This document shows, one piece after another, positions 17,879 to 27,754 of a DNA stretch of 64,000 nt. The notes under the pieces were generated by a model that worked only from the letters and a program-made list of their open reading frames with translations, searched no databases and was not told where the DNA came from. The DNA is from Verrucomicrobiaceae bacterium (lineage in GTDB: Bacteria > Verrucomicrobiota > Verrucomicrobiia > Verrucomicrobiales > Verrucomicrobiaceae). The stretch covers positions 1 to 64,000 of the forward strand of contig JAIYDW010000015.1 of NCBI GenBank assembly GCA_027487315.1, given 5' to 3'. The first letter of the stretch is position 1. Each line of letters begins with the position of its first letter. The translations under genes and the position numbers were made by a program.

Positions 17879-20074
17879 CTAAACTCCCGCCGATGGCCCC
17901 ACTGGTTCAGGCTCCTCCACTGGTTTCGCCTTGGGCTTGTAGTAATAGCTGGCGTAGTTGTAGTAGGTGTACTCTTTCAAATTCGAACTCGAACGATTCA
18001 AAATCACCCCCCCAAGATTCACCTGCCTGTCATAAAGCAAATCCATCGCCTTGCCCGAAAGCCGCGCCATCGTCGACGACAAGCGAACAACAAACAGCAC
18101 CGCATCCAGTTTGGGTGCAAAACTCGCCGTGTCATCCGCCACCAGAACAGGCGCACTGTCAAAAATCACAAAATCATACTCTTCCGACATCTCCCTCAGC
18201 ATCTCTTGCGCATTCTTTGACAGCAGCATCTCCGAAGTTTGATCGTACACATCACCACGGGCCATCAAGTCCAAATTCCGCGTTCCAGTCTCCTGCACCG
18301 TGTCCCGCCAATGCAAATTCCCCCGTAAGGCATCACTCAAACCCGGCGAACCCGGCAGTTTGAATAGGTCACTCACCCCCCCACGACGAAGATCACAGTC
18401 AGCCAACAGCACCCTTGCCCCCGATAAAGCCATCGTGATCGCCAAATTCGAAGACAAAGTAGTCTTGCCTTCGTTCGGCACCGCACTGGTGATCAGCAGC
18501 GTCTTGGGTGGCTTGCTCTGCCAGTTCTTGAACAAAATCGAAGATCGGATGTTCCGGAACGCCTCAGCGTAAAGATGCCGATCATCGTTCGGCCTCAAAA
18601 GCACCAAATCACCCGCCTGTTTCTGCTCCGGCACCTGCCCAAGCACCGCCTCATTCGGAAACAAAGCCGCAAACTCACTCACCGAGTTCATCCGGTCATC
18701 CAATCGATCAAACAAAAGCAATATGACCGCTCCGGCACCAATCCCCATCACCAAACCCATCACCAGCGGCATCACCCAGTCATCAAGCTCCTGAATAGGC
18801 GTCGAAGCCGGGTCTTGAATTCCAACATAATCCGTAATGTTTGCCGTGACTTGGTTGAGCTCCGTCGCCCGCTCAAACCACGCTTCATACGCCTGCCGTT
18901 TGGCTTCCATATCCGAAGTCAATTTCTGATCTTGCGCGATCAAACTGGCCAACGTCATCGCTTCAGAACGCTTTTCGGTGACACTCGATTCCTTCGCTTG
19001 AATTTGCCGCTCCACATCAGCCAGAGACTGCTTGAGCTCAGCCAAAATCTCATCCTCCAAAAGCCTCAGCAAACTCGCCGATTTGGCGATCCTTTCTTCC
19101 ACTTCAATGACGCCCGGGTACTGTGGCTTGAACTGCTCCAACAGCCTTTCCTTCTCAACCCTTAAACTCAACATCTCATGCTTCGTCGTCACCCACTCCT
19201 GCTCGGTTCGGGTCATCCCCGATGTGCTTGAGTTGGTTCGCGCCGGGTCGCCGTTTCCAGCCTCTGGATTAACCTGCCCCTGGTTAGCTCCAGGTCCAGT
19301 CCCAGCCGCCGCTACATTGAGCCCCCGCTCCCGCTTCTGCATCGCCGCCCCAACATCCTTGAACGCCAACTCCATCTCCAGTTGCTGGTTCTTCAGTTGA
19401 TCCTTTTCCGCGTTCAAGCGCGTCAACGTCGCCGCTGCCACATTGTGGCCACTCGTCAGACTAATGATGTCATTCGCTTTCCGGAAGCTCTCCAACTTCT
19501 CTGCCGCCTCCTGATACTGCTTCTCCCGCCGTAACACCCCGTCAGCAAATGAAGTCAAAACCTTACCCAACGCTTGCTCACGCACCTGCGCGCGCTGTGA
19601 AATGAATTCATCAACCAGCGCATTCAAAAACTTCTGCGTGTAGTCTCCCTCCCGTCCAGTCGCAACCACGTTAAAGATCGCGGATCCCTTGTTCTGCAAT
19701 ACTCGAATGGACACATCCGACTCCTTCAAATCGGGATAGAGCGTGCGCATTCGGGTCAGCGCCTTGCTCTTCAATGACCCCCCTTCCAGAGTCTCAATGA
19801 TCGTTCCATAGAAGTCCTGCAACTGCTCCTGCCAAACCGCAGGCCCACTCTGATCCACCACACGACCACCCGCCACAAGTTTGGCGCCGGACTTAAACTC
19901 AATCGGCTTTCCTGTGACCCTCAAAGCTTGAAAACACACCCCAATGCTCGCCGTGAGCAGCAAAAACCACCATCGACGGCGCAGTAGGATCCGATATCGC
20001 TGAAACTTGGCCGAAGTCTCATGAATCCGATTCAGTGAGGCGGATTGGCCTGGCAGGATAAGTTGCTGTTCCAT
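17879..20074 (-). CDS. Wzc-like polysaccharide co-polymerase with tyrosine autokinase domain
   Basis: 731 residues. An N-terminal Wzz-type chain-length domain has membrane helices near 35-50 and 433-455 with a long coiled coil between them. The C-terminal BY-kinase has Walker A AVPNEGKTTLSS (531-542), Walker A' VLLADCDLR (555-563) and Walker B FVIFDSAP (635-642). The tail has a tyrosine cluster with seven Tyr between 702 and 712, the usual autophosphorylation region. It controls polymerisation and export of surface polysaccharide. It is the last gene of a set with the Wza-like exporter and an outer-membrane barrel. No glycosyltransferase or polymerase genes are next to it. Confidence 0.93.
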   Translation of the reverse strand: MEQQLILPGQSASLNRIHETSAKFQRYRILLRRRWWFLLLTASIGVCFQALRVTGKPIEFKSGAKLVAGGRVVDQSGPAVWQEQLQDFYGTIIETLEGGSLKSKALTRMRTLYPDLKESDVSIRVLQNKGSAIFNVVATGREGDYTQKFLNALVDEFISQRAQVREQALGKVLTSFADGVLRREKQYQEAAEKLESFRKANDIISLTSGHNVAAATLTRLNAEKDQLKNQQLEMELAFKDVGAAMQKRERGLNVAAAGTGPGANQGQVNPEAGNGDPARTNSSTSGMTRTEQEWVTTKHEMLSLRVEKERLLEQFKPQYPGVIEVEERIAKSASLLRLLEDEILAELKQSLADVERQIQAKESSVTEKRSEAMTLASLIAQDQKLTSDMEAKRQAYEAWFERATELNQVTANITDYVGIQDPASTPIQELDDWVMPLVMGLVMGIGAGAVILLLFDRLDDRMNSVSEFAALFPNEAVLGQVPEQKQAGDLVLLRPNDDRHLYAEAFRNIRSSILFKNWQSKPPKTLLITSAVPNEGKTTLSSNLAITMALSGARVLLADCDLRRGGVSDLFKLPGSPGLSDALRGNLHWRDTVQETGTRNLDLMARGDVYDQTSEMLLSKNAQEMLREMSEEYDFVIFDSAPVLVADDTASFAPKLDAVLFVVRLSSTMARLSGKAMDLLYDRQVNLGGVILNRSSSNLKEYTYYNYASYYYKPKAKPVEEPEPVGPSAGV

Positions 20075-20206
20075 GGAAAGAGGGGGTACGAGTCAGTGCT
20101 TCGCCTTGTCCGTTGTTTGTGTCATGCGCGTTGTGCAACCAAGATGTCAGACGTTCATGACTTCTCCAACATATTTTGAACCAATGCCCAATGGCTCATT
20201 CAGGTC

Positions 20207-20950
20207 CTAAAAATTGACCTTCTTCTCATCCACAATCACCACATCCCCTGAACGAATATAGATATCCTTGCTGAGATTCCCCTTCCTCATAATGTCGTCG
20301 CAGTCGACGAGGATCGTCTTGTTCTGGCCATCTGGTAACTGCCTCACCACCTTCACTCGTTTCGGGTTTCCAAACTGCGCAAAACCGCCCGCCCGCAGAA
20401 TGGCTTGGCTGATCGTAACATCCTCATCAGAGGGCAACTCATACTTCCCCTGCCTCAACACCTGCCCAAAGACAGTGAAAAACTCCAAGTCGATGTTATA
20501 GATCCCCGGGCCACGACTCTCCTCTCGCGTCTGATCAATCGCGACAATCACCGTCGCCTTCTTGAAATAGGATCGCTCCAATTCAACCTTGATCGAATCC
20601 GCCAACGATCTCGACGTCCGTCCCGCAGCTTTCACCAGCCCCACATACGGCGCCTGGATTTCTCCAGTCACCCCAACCGTCACCTGCCGTGGTTCTTTTC
20701 GATCCTCAATGATCCTGAGACTGACCACATCACCAGGGCGAATGGCCCTCACATTGTCCAAAACATCCATCGAATTGAGGCCGCTGGCAGCCATGGGGGA
20801 TCCACCACGGCCTTCCACGGCACTCGGCGTCGACCGCGATTCTGTGACCGGCGGCTGATATCCAGGATCTTGAGCTTCAACAGGCAGGTAAGAAACAAGC
20901 GCCAAAAAGGACAGCAATCCCTTGTGATTCAAGTGGTAGAAAGCGTTCAT
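20207..20950 (-). CDS. Wza-like polysaccharide export protein (SLBB)
   Basis: 247 residues from the ATG at 20950, where a signal peptide begins (MNAFYHLNHKGLLSFLALVSYLPVEAQ). A Poly_export domain follows (DVVSLRIIEDRKEPRQVTVG and PYVGLVKAAGRT), then an SLBB-type region (DLEFFTVFGQVLRQGKYELP). No lipobox cysteine is seen, unlike classical Wza. It should form the periplasmic or outer-membrane part of the channel served by the Wzc-like protein encoded just downstream. Confidence 0.88.
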   Translation of the reverse strand: MNAFYHLNHKGLLSFLALVSYLPVEAQDPGYQPPVTESRSTPSAVEGRGGSPMAASGLNSMDVLDNVRAIRPGDVVSLRIIEDRKEPRQVTVGVTGEIQAPYVGLVKAAGRTSRSLADSIKVELERSYFKKATVIVAIDQTREESRGPGIYNIDLEFFTVFGQVLRQGKYELPSDEDVTISQAILRAGGFAQFGNPKRVKVVRQLPDGQNKTILVDCDDIMRKGNLSKDIYIRSGDVVIVDEKKVNF

Positions 20951-21032
20951 GTTAGTGTGCAAAAAAGAGTTTGGCTCGCAGAGGGTCAAGGGTTCCAGTC
21001 ATCGACCTCAATCCAGACCCGAGCCGTAGAAC

Positions 21033-22940
21033 CTAAAAGTTGTAGTTCAAGGCCATCACGAACCGGTTTTGTTCAAACGAAAACTCCGGATCTTCTCCAT
21101 CGGTCGTGAAGTGCCGATAGCCAAACGAGAGCGACGCTTTCCGGGAGAGCATGAAACTCAGGTCCGCACTGTAGGAATACTGTTTAAAGTCCCGATCCAC
21201 GTCTGGTTCAGACTCGATACCTCCCGAATCAGTATTCCCGTAGTGATAACCAATGCCCGCGCGGCACCAAGAATTGATATTATGGCTCAAATAAGCATCA
21301 AAACCGTGCTGCGTCAGATCCTCTCCATTCCGCCCACCCGACGCGTCCGCATCCTCGTAATACGCACTCACCGACAACCGACTGCCCCGCCAGGCAATGA
21401 CACCAATACCATAGTTGATGTAATCCGCAGTGACATAGTTAGCCACGTTACTCAGAGCCGATTCATGCCCAAAAGAAAGGACTTGGCTCACTCGTGAAGA
21501 CAACTGGTTGGTCAAAGTCATGTTGAAATAGTAGTCACCCAGATCCGAGCTGTCCCCAGTATTCGATGCCAACTGATTGGCTTGCTGTGTCTGCAAGTTA
21601 ATCCGCTCAATCTGCGCAGATGACGCAGCCGCCTGAGCCTCCGCTACTTGTTTTTTAGTCGGCACCTGCCCATTAATTGGGGTGCCATTTCTAAATGCCT
21701 CGTCGATCTGTGCAGCTTGGTTTGCTAACTGAATCTCATTAGTTGTCGCATTCTTGATGGCAGAGTCAGTAACGGTGATTTCGGGCGGCGAATCAAAATC
21801 AAAACTCTGCACCCCTGCGCCCACTCTCAGGAAACTGCTCTTCCCAATGGGCGTCGCAAACACCACCCCCGCATTGGCCAATACACCATCGTTGTTGAAG
21901 CCCTCAGGATACCGCACCCAACTCATCCCGCCCTCCAACCCAAGACTCCAAGTCCCTGATGGACTCCACGTCAGATTGCCCTGCACACTGTCCATGTCAC
22001 GATCAAAATCCGAAAACTCCTCTTCATACGACCTCGAAGTCGAATGCATGTAGTTAAACGACAGCGATAGAGCCGAATTGATGTCCCAGCGTGCTCCCAA
22101 ACCGACGTCATTCTGCATCACCCCAAAAATCTGGTTCGCGGCCAACGCAAAATCATTCTGCACCGCAGGGCGGGCCGAGAACCGATCGTAAATCACCACA
22201 AAAACCGGCCCGATCTTCATATCGAACGCAATGCTGGACCCCGGCAGCACATTCAAGACAAAGCCGTTGTTACCAAAGGCAACCTCTGGATGATTAAAGT
22301 AGTGATCGAACCCGAGAGAGGTTGCGAGTGACAGATTATTGTTCTCCGTCACCTGGTAGTTGGCATTGATGTTGAATAGGTTCGTGCTGATGATGTCGTC
22401 CAGAGGCGCAGTCCCTGACCGGGTAATGTTATCATTGTATTCAACGCTCCCGAGGAATCCAAAGCCAAGGTTAACCCCACCCACCTTGATGTTCCGCTTG
22501 CCACCCATGAAGGGATCTGAGACATACGTTGGCGCAAAGAAGGTGTTCGGACTCGAATACTGACTGGAATAATAAGTGTAGTCCCCTACCGCTCTCGCCG
22601 CAGTCGCCCCCCCTCCAGTCCGATAAACCGACTGACCCATTTGACGGGCGGCTTCATTCATGCCAGTCACCGTTTGCGCAGATCCCATCTCACGCCCATC
22701 CGCTGTGTAGGTGAAACCTGAATCTTCATTCTGGTAATCGTAAACCGCCTCACCCGAACGCACCCCTGATCCCAACCTCGACTGACTAGCCCGGTTTCTC
22801 AAGTCGTCAAAAAACAACCCACTCTGCGAAGGCGACGCTCCGTATTGGGCATGTGTAATGCCCACCGCACACAAAAAACCGCCCGAGATGCAAAGCATCC
22901 TGGCGATTTTCAACAGCGTTTCACCACCCTTAGCATTCAT
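21033..22940 (-). CDS. Outer-membrane beta-barrel protein of the polysaccharide export cluster
   Basis: 635 residues with a signal peptide (MNAKGGETLLKIARMLCISGGFLCAVGITHA). Many alternating strands follow, such as SLSFNYMHST and ASLSFGYRHFTTDG. It ends in VMALNYNF, the aromatic terminus expected for BAM-dependent insertion. Barrel genes of this sort sit beside Wza/Wzc genes in several phyla and may complete the outer-membrane export path. It is the first gene of the three-gene set and has a candidate promoter upstream. The middle (about residues 390-480) is a Gln/Ala-rich soluble segment. Confidence 0.85.
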   Translation of the reverse strand: MNAKGGETLLKIARMLCISGGFLCAVGITHAQYGASPSQSGLFFDDLRNRASQSRLGSGVRSGEAVYDYQNEDSGFTYTADGREMGSAQTVTGMNEAARQMGQSVYRTGGGATAARAVGDYTYYSSQYSSPNTFFAPTYVSDPFMGGKRNIKVGGVNLGFGFLGSVEYNDNITRSGTAPLDDIISTNLFNINANYQVTENNNLSLATSLGFDHYFNHPEVAFGNNGFVLNVLPGSSIAFDMKIGPVFVVIYDRFSARPAVQNDFALAANQIFGVMQNDVGLGARWDINSALSLSFNYMHSTSRSYEEEFSDFDRDMDSVQGNLTWSPSGTWSLGLEGGMSWVRYPEGFNNDGVLANAGVVFATPIGKSSFLRVGAGVQSFDFDSPPEITVTDSAIKNATTNEIQLANQAAQIDEAFRNGTPINGQVPTKKQVAEAQAAASSAQIERINLQTQQANQLASNTGDSSDLGDYYFNMTLTNQLSSRVSQVLSFGHESALSNVANYVTADYINYGIGVIAWRGSRLSVSAYYEDADASGGRNGEDLTQHGFDAYLSHNINSWCRAGIGYHYGNTDSGGIESEPDVDRDFKQYSYSADLSFMLSRKASLSFGYRHFTTDGEDPEFSFEQNRFVMALNYNF

Positions 22941-22987
22941 GCAATCAATTCAACAGTGAGTCAGCTCAACCCACATTTACGACTTCT

Positions 22988-23016
22988 TGTTTAACCCAAA
23001 CCGAGTCGATGTGCAA
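22988..23016 (-). promoter_or_regulatory. Candidate sigma-70 promoter for the polysaccharide export genes
   Basis: On the minus strand TTGCAC and TAAACA are separated by 17 bases, ending 47 bases before the ATG of the barrel gene. The boxes are reasonable but not perfect matches to the housekeeping consensus. No transcription data support it. Confidence 0.38.
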
Positions 23017-23056
23017 AATAAATAAGTGACGAAACTGCCACCGATAGAGGCCTCCT

Positions 23057-23833
23057 TTAACCCTTTCGTGCGTTGAATGCCAAGCAGTCCTGGTAGCTGA
23101 CTGCCGTTCCCCCAAACAGATCTAGTGCACTGCCAATGGTGGCATCCACACGCCCCTTGCTTAGGTCTTCAATACTATGCAAAACTTCCAATCGGTGCAC
23201 CCCACCCGCATAAGTTACGGGAATTGGCGAATTCTGCCCTAAAAAAACGACAAGCCTCTCATCGATTCCCTCACATTTCCCTTCAACATCGACGGCATGA
23301 ACCAGAAACTCCGCACATTGCCCTCCAATCTCTCTCAGATTTTCGGGGCTCAACAGGAGATCGGTCCGCTTTTGCCACCGATCCATGGCGACAACCCAGC
23401 CCCCGTTCCCCTCCAGCGCCCGACAACTCAAGTCCACCACCAGTCTCTCGGGTCCAACCAACCTAGCCATGGCCTGAAGCCGTTCTGACAAGAATCGACC
23501 TTCATGGTCAAACAAGAAGCTAGTCACAATCACATGGCTCGCTCCAGCGTCTAAATACTCCAAGGCATTCTCCAGTCGAATCCCTCCGCCAATTTGCAAC
23601 CCTCCAGGATAGGCGGACAAAGCTGATTTCGCAGCCTGCTGATTCCCCGCTCCCAATTGAATGACATGTCCCCCCACCAGACCGTCCTGGGCGTAACGTC
23701 GCGCAAACCATTCGGCTGAGTGTTCACTGACAAAATTCGTCTTCAGCCCTTTTCCATCTCCGCTCAAAGAGGAACCGACGATCTGCTTCACTCGGCCCTC
23801 ATGCAGGTCGATGCATGGGCGAAAACGTGTCAT
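23057..23833 (-). CDS. hisA: HisA, phosphoribosylformimino-AICAR isomerase, eukaryotic type
   Basis: 258 residues that catalyse the Amadori-type isomerisation in histidine synthesis. The catalytic aspartates are D9 (CIDLHEGRVKQIVG) and D134 (VVDLSCR). The sequence carries the features of yeast HIS6 and plant HISN3 rather than ordinary bacterial HisA: KTNFVS, GGHVIQLG, VIVTSFLF, VVAMDRW and IGSALDLFGG. That comparison is from memory. It overlaps the end of map by an ATGA, so it is translated from the tail of the ribosomal cluster. No other his gene is adjacent; hisI is at 49105. Confidence 0.95.
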   Translation of the reverse strand: MTRFRPCIDLHEGRVKQIVGSSLSGDGKGLKTNFVSEHSAEWFARRYAQDGLVGGHVIQLGAGNQQAAKSALSAYPGGLQIGGGIRLENALEYLDAGASHVIVTSFLFDHEGRFLSERLQAMARLVGPERLVVDLSCRALEGNGGWVVAMDRWQKRTDLLLSPENLREIGGQCAEFLVHAVDVEGKCEGIDERLVVFLGQNSPIPVTYAGGVHRLEVLHSIEDLSKGRVDATIGSALDLFGGTAVSYQDCLAFNARKG

Positions 23834-24660
23834 GGCTTCAACTCCGAAACCGGCCGGGGATTGAGATTGGCAACGCCCTCGGGAAACATCCTTCCCCTCG
23901 CGGTCAAAATTTCCGGATCGCCATCAGTCACCAGGACCACATGTTCATAGTGCGCCGACGGCTTCCGATCAGTCGCAATCACCGTCCATCCATCCGCCAA
24001 AATGCGTGTTTTCTCAGCCCCAAGATTGATCATGGGCTCAATGGCCAAAGTCATACCCGCCTTCAACCGAGGCCGCTCTCCCCGCTTCCCATAGTTGGGC
24101 ACCTGAGGCTCTTCATGAAGCTTGCGCCCCACACCATGCCCAACAAAATCCCTAACCACGGTGAACCCATACTGTTTAACGTGATTCTCCACACTCCAAC
24201 ACAAGGTGCCTAGCATCTCTCCATCACGCGCATGGCTAGCGGCGACCAGCAGTGATTCCTCCGTGGCAGCTAACAACTTGAGCGTCGCTTGGTCGACATT
24301 CCCCACCGGAACGGTAAGCGCGTTATCACCTACCCAACCATCATAATAGACTCCCACGTCAATCTTCACCACGTCTCCATCTTGAATCACCCGTGGACCT
24401 CCAATCCCGTGAACAACCTCCTCATTGATTGAAATGCAAATCGTACCAGGAAATCCGCGATACCCCAAAAAGGCGCTCGTACATCCCGATGCCTTAATTG
24501 CTGCTGCAGCAGCCCTGTCCACCTCACCCGTCGTGATGCCCGCTTGCACCAAACCCGCAGCTTCAAGCAAGACATCCCGGGCTTTCTGGCAGGCCTTCCG
24601 TATGCCTTGTTGCTGGGCGCCATGACGAATCGGGATTCGATTGCCACTCAATATACCCAT
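23830..24660 (-). CDS. map: Methionine aminopeptidase, type I
   Basis: 276 residues. The dinuclear metal ligands are all present: D101, D112, H175, E208 and E239, with H84 in the active site. It removes the initiator methionine from nascent proteins and follows secY, as in many bacteria. There is no N-terminal zinc-finger extension. The stop overlaps the hisA start. The gap to secY is 78 bases. Confidence 0.96.
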   Translation of the reverse strand: MGILSGNRIPIRHGAQQQGIRKACQKARDVLLEAAGLVQAGITTGEVDRAAAAAIKASGCTSAFLGYRGFPGTICISINEEVVHGIGGPRVIQDGDVVKIDVGVYYDGWVGDNALTVPVGNVDQATLKLLAATEESLLVAASHARDGEMLGTLCWSVENHVKQYGFTVVRDFVGHGVGRKLHEEPQVPNYGKRGERPRLKAGMTLAIEPMINLGAEKTRILADGWTVIATDRKPSAHYEHVVLVTDGDPEILTARGRMFPEGVANLNPRPVSELKP

Positions 24661-24738
24661 ACTTAGTGCTCTAAAAAAGATCCGTTAACGCCTTGTCTGA
24701 GCCAACATTGGCCCAGCTCCAGCAGGCATGGACATCAA

Positions 24739-26247
24739 TCAGCCCTTTGTCTTCATCACGAAGTAGGTGATTCCAATCAGTGTCAAAATGGCAATCACCG
24801 CCCATAGCAGAACCACGGTTGAAGAACTCGCCACCTGACCTCCCGAAGATTGAATCCGATCAAAACGACCCCGGATCCGCCCTTTCCGAAGGAATCCATC
24901 ATAGTGGCTTTGCAGCAAATGGGTTTCGATCTGACGCATCACATCGAGCACGACCCCGACCAAGATAAGCAGACTGGTGCCACCAAAAAACTGCGCCGCT
25001 TGTGGAGAAATGCCGACCCACCGACTGATGATTCCAGGCATCACATACAGCAGCGTCAGAAAGATCGCCCCCGCAAAGGTCAATCGGCTCATCGTGAAGT
25101 CCAAAAAGTCAGCCGTCGGTTTGCCCGGACGAATCCCAGGAATATAGCCACCACTCTTCTTGAGATCGTCAGAGATTTGTGTCGGTTGGAACATGGTCGC
25201 CACCCAGAAATAACTGAAGAAGAAAATCAACGCCGCCGAGATGACATAATAAACCCACCCGGAACTGAGGGTCATCGCCAGCCGATTCACCCAACTCACG
25301 TCAGGGAACAGCGAACTCAGAATCTGCGCTGGAAAGAGCAGGATGGCCTGCGCAAAAATGATTGGCATCACACCCGAATAGTTCACCTTCAGCGGCAAAT
25401 ACTGGGTTTGACCTCCATAAACTTTCCGCCCAACCACACGCTTCGCATACTGAATCACAATCCTCCGCTGCGCCTGCGTCAGGGCAATAATGCCAGCAAT
25501 GACAGCGATGAACAAAAACAGCAGCAGGACCACCATCGCAGCCTTCGTTGGATCGGCCGTGGCACCCCCTACGTAGCTCTGCCAAACCTGCACAAGCGCG
25601 CCAGGCAGTGCCGACACAATGTTCACCGAGATCAAAAGTGAGACCCCGTTGCCAATGCCCCGCTCAGTGATCATCTCTCCCAACCACATCATCAGCATCG
25701 TTCCTGCAGTGATGGTAATCACCGTCGTGAAGACAAACGCCGGCCCGTATCCGGGCACCAAAGGTCGACCCAACTGATCGATCGTATCTTGAAGACCCCC
25801 AAGGAATGGGTTTTGTCCCGGGTTATTCAATGACTGGGCCAACAGATACCCCTGAAACAAACAAAGCACGATAGTGAAGAACCGCGTGTATTGCGTGATC
25901 TTCTGCCGCCCGCCATCTTCACGGGCCAATTTCCCAAGCGACGGAACCACAGCCGTCAGCAATTGCATCATGATACTCGCACTGATGTAAGGCATGATGC
26001 CGAGGGCGAAAATGGCGCAGTTCTCCAGGCCACCTCCGCTAAACACATTCAACAAGGCAGCAACGGCTGCTGCTCCGCTGCTTGCATCGCTTGTGCGGCT
26101 ATCAATCCATTCCTTGAGGACCGAAGGATCGACACCGGGCAAAGTGACTTGCGCACCAATTCGCACAATCACGATCATGGCGAGGGTGAAGAGAATGCGC
26201 GCACGCAACTCTGGGACTTTAAAACTGTCGCGAAATGCTGAAATCAT
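24739..26247 (-). CDS. secY: Protein translocase channel subunit SecY
   Basis: 502 residues with ten membrane segments, the channel through which Sec substrates cross the inner membrane. RIGAQVTLPGVDP opens the first periplasmic region, and GGYIPGIRPGKPTADFLD marks the conserved cytoplasmic loop. It is about 60 residues longer than the E. coli protein, mostly in an insertion after the first segment (SRTSDASSGAAAVAALLNVF) and in periplasmic loops. It sits in the normal place after rplO, 97 bases downstream. Confidence 0.97.
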   Translation of the reverse strand: MISAFRDSFKVPELRARILFTLAMIVIVRIGAQVTLPGVDPSVLKEWIDSRTSDASSGAAAVAALLNVFSGGGLENCAIFALGIMPYISASIMMQLLTAVVPSLGKLAREDGGRQKITQYTRFFTIVLCLFQGYLLAQSLNNPGQNPFLGGLQDTIDQLGRPLVPGYGPAFVFTTVITITAGTMLMMWLGEMITERGIGNGVSLLISVNIVSALPGALVQVWQSYVGGATADPTKAAMVVLLLFLFIAVIAGIIALTQAQRRIVIQYAKRVVGRKVYGGQTQYLPLKVNYSGVMPIIFAQAILLFPAQILSSLFPDVSWVNRLAMTLSSGWVYYVISAALIFFFSYFWVATMFQPTQISDDLKKSGGYIPGIRPGKPTADFLDFTMSRLTFAGAIFLTLLYVMPGIISRWVGISPQAAQFFGGTSLLILVGVVLDVMRQIETHLLQSHYDGFLRKGRIRGRFDRIQSSGGQVASSSTVVLLWAVIAILTLIGITYFVMKTKG

Positions 26248-26344
26248 GGGAGGTGTAAATGAAATCGGTGGGCTGGTCCGTCTGTCAACCGAAACGGTTG
26301 TCAGGCGAGCAGCCCACCGGAAAGGTTGGTTGGGTGAAGCCTGT

Positions 26345-26791
26345 TTAAACGGAGGCGACAGTTCCGCCCGCTTTTTCGATCTTCTCGCGAGCCGAACTGC
26401 TAACGTGGCTGACTTGGACCGTTAGTTTGCGACTGATGTCGCCATTGCCCAAAATCTTCACAGCATCACAAGTGCGGTTGACAAGGCCCTTCTCACGAAG
26501 CGTCGACTCATCAACAACTGCTCCATCTTCAAAGGCTTTCTCGAGGCTGCTCAGGTTCACCACCTCAAACTTGGTTTTGAAGGCGGCGTTGCTGAAGCCC
26601 TTCTTGGGCAGGCGACGGAACAAGGGCATTTGACCACCCTCAAAGCCTGGCCGGATGCCGCTGCCTGAGCGCGCCTTCTGGCCCTTGTTGCCTTTGCAGG
26701 ACGTCTTGCCGTGGCCGGAACTTTCTCCGCAGCCAATGCGCTTGCGGCGCTTGACGGCTCCGCGGTTGGGTTTCAAATCATGCAGTCTCAT
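26345..26791 (-). CDS. rplO: 50S ribosomal protein L15
   Basis: 148 residues with the glycine-rich N-terminus (LHDLKPNRGAVKRRKRIG, then SGHGKTSCKGNKGQKAR) that threads into the large subunit. It follows rpsE directly. The gene for L30 (rpmD), which usually lies between them, is absent: the gap is only 32 bases. Confidence 0.97.
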   Translation of the reverse strand: MRLHDLKPNRGAVKRRKRIGCGESSGHGKTSCKGNKGQKARSGSGIRPGFEGGQMPLFRRLPKKGFSNAAFKTKFEVVNLSSLEKAFEDGAVVDESTLREKGLVNRTCDAVKILGNGDISRKLTVQVSHVSSSAREKIEKAGGTVASV

Positions 26792-26823
26792 GGTAGGTAT
26801 CGATCAAAATTAGAGGTTGAACC

Positions 26824-27354
26824 TTACAGTGCCTTGCGCTCCTTCACGGTCTTTCCGCGCGCCCGAAGAATCTCATCCGGCATGCGCAGAACACCAAGGG
26901 CGGCAAGGGTCGCCTTCACCACGTTGGCGTGATTTGAAGACCCAAAGGATTTGCCAATCACATCGCGGACGCCCGCCGCCTCAAGCACCGCACGCGCACC
27001 ACCGCCAGCGATGATCCCAGTTCCCGGAGCTGCCGGGCGCAAAAGAATTCGACCGCCACCGTGTTCACCGATCACCTCATGAGGAATGGTGCTGCCAAGG
27101 ATCTTGACGGATTCCATGTTGCGACGGGAAGCCTCGGAGCCCTTGCGGATCGCGTCAGCCACTTCGTTCGCCTTTCCGAATCCACAGCCCACTCGGCCCT
27201 GCTGATCGCCGGAAACTACAAGCGCACTAAAACTAAAGCGGCGTCCACCTTTCACCACTTTGGCGCAACGGTTGATGTGAACCACCTTTTCAATGGTTTC
27301 GGGGCCGCTGTTGGAATCGCCATCACGGGCGGAGCTATCTTGATATGCTGCCAT
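26824..27354 (-). CDS. rpsE: 30S ribosomal protein S5
   Basis: 176 residues. The S5 double-stranded RNA-binding part ([18 protein letters not shown]) and the C-terminal fold ([18 protein letters not shown]) are complete. S5 supports decoding fidelity. A hydrophilic, Ser/Asp-rich N-terminal extension of about 20 residues precedes the core. Co-directional with rplR upstream and rplO downstream. Confidence 0.97.
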   Translation of the reverse strand: MAAYQDSSARDGDSNSGPETIEKVVHINRCAKVVKGGRRFSFSALVVSGDQQGRVGCGFGKANEVADAIRKGSEASRRNMESVKILGSTIPHEVIGEHGGGRILLRPAAPGTGIIAGGGARAVLEAAGVRDVIGKSFGSSNHANVVKATLAALGVLRMPDEILRARGKTVKERKAL

Positions 27355-27378
27355 AAATTCGGTCTGAGGGTTCTGAGA

Positions 27379-27735
27379 TTAAAACTGAAGTCCTTTTTCA
27401 CGCGCAGCTTCCGCCAACGCTTTGACCTTCCCGTGGAAGGTGAAACCGCCGCGGTCAAACACGACGCTGTTGATGTTTTTTGCCAGGGCGCGCTCCGCTA
27501 CGGCAAAACCGACCTTTGTGGCCGTCTCAACGTTGGAACCAGCCGTGCCGAAGTCCTTTTCTTTGCTCGAAGCCGAGCAGAGGGTGCACCCCTTATCATC
27601 ATCAATAAGCTGGGCATACACATTCTTATTCGAGAAGAACACTGCAAGGCGAGGACGTGCTGTTGAGCCCCGGAGTTTTTTGCGGATCCGCTTGTGGACC
27701 TGCACTCGATTGGTTTTGCGATTTTTAAGAGCCAT
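27379..27735 (-). CDS. rplR: 50S ribosomal protein L18
   Basis: 118 residues, normal length. It binds 5S rRNA with L5. The basic N-terminus ([20 protein letters not shown]) and [20 protein letters not shown] are typical. It is placed between rplF and rpsE in the standard order. Confidence 0.97.
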   Translation of the reverse strand: MALKNRKTNRVQVHKRIRKKLRGSTARPRLAVFFSNKNVYAQLIDDDKGCTLCSASSKEKDFGTAGSNVETATKVGFAVAERALAKNINSVVFDRGGFTFHGKVKALAEAAREKGLQF

Positions 27736-27754
27736 GTTCGTTTCGTCTCAAAGG

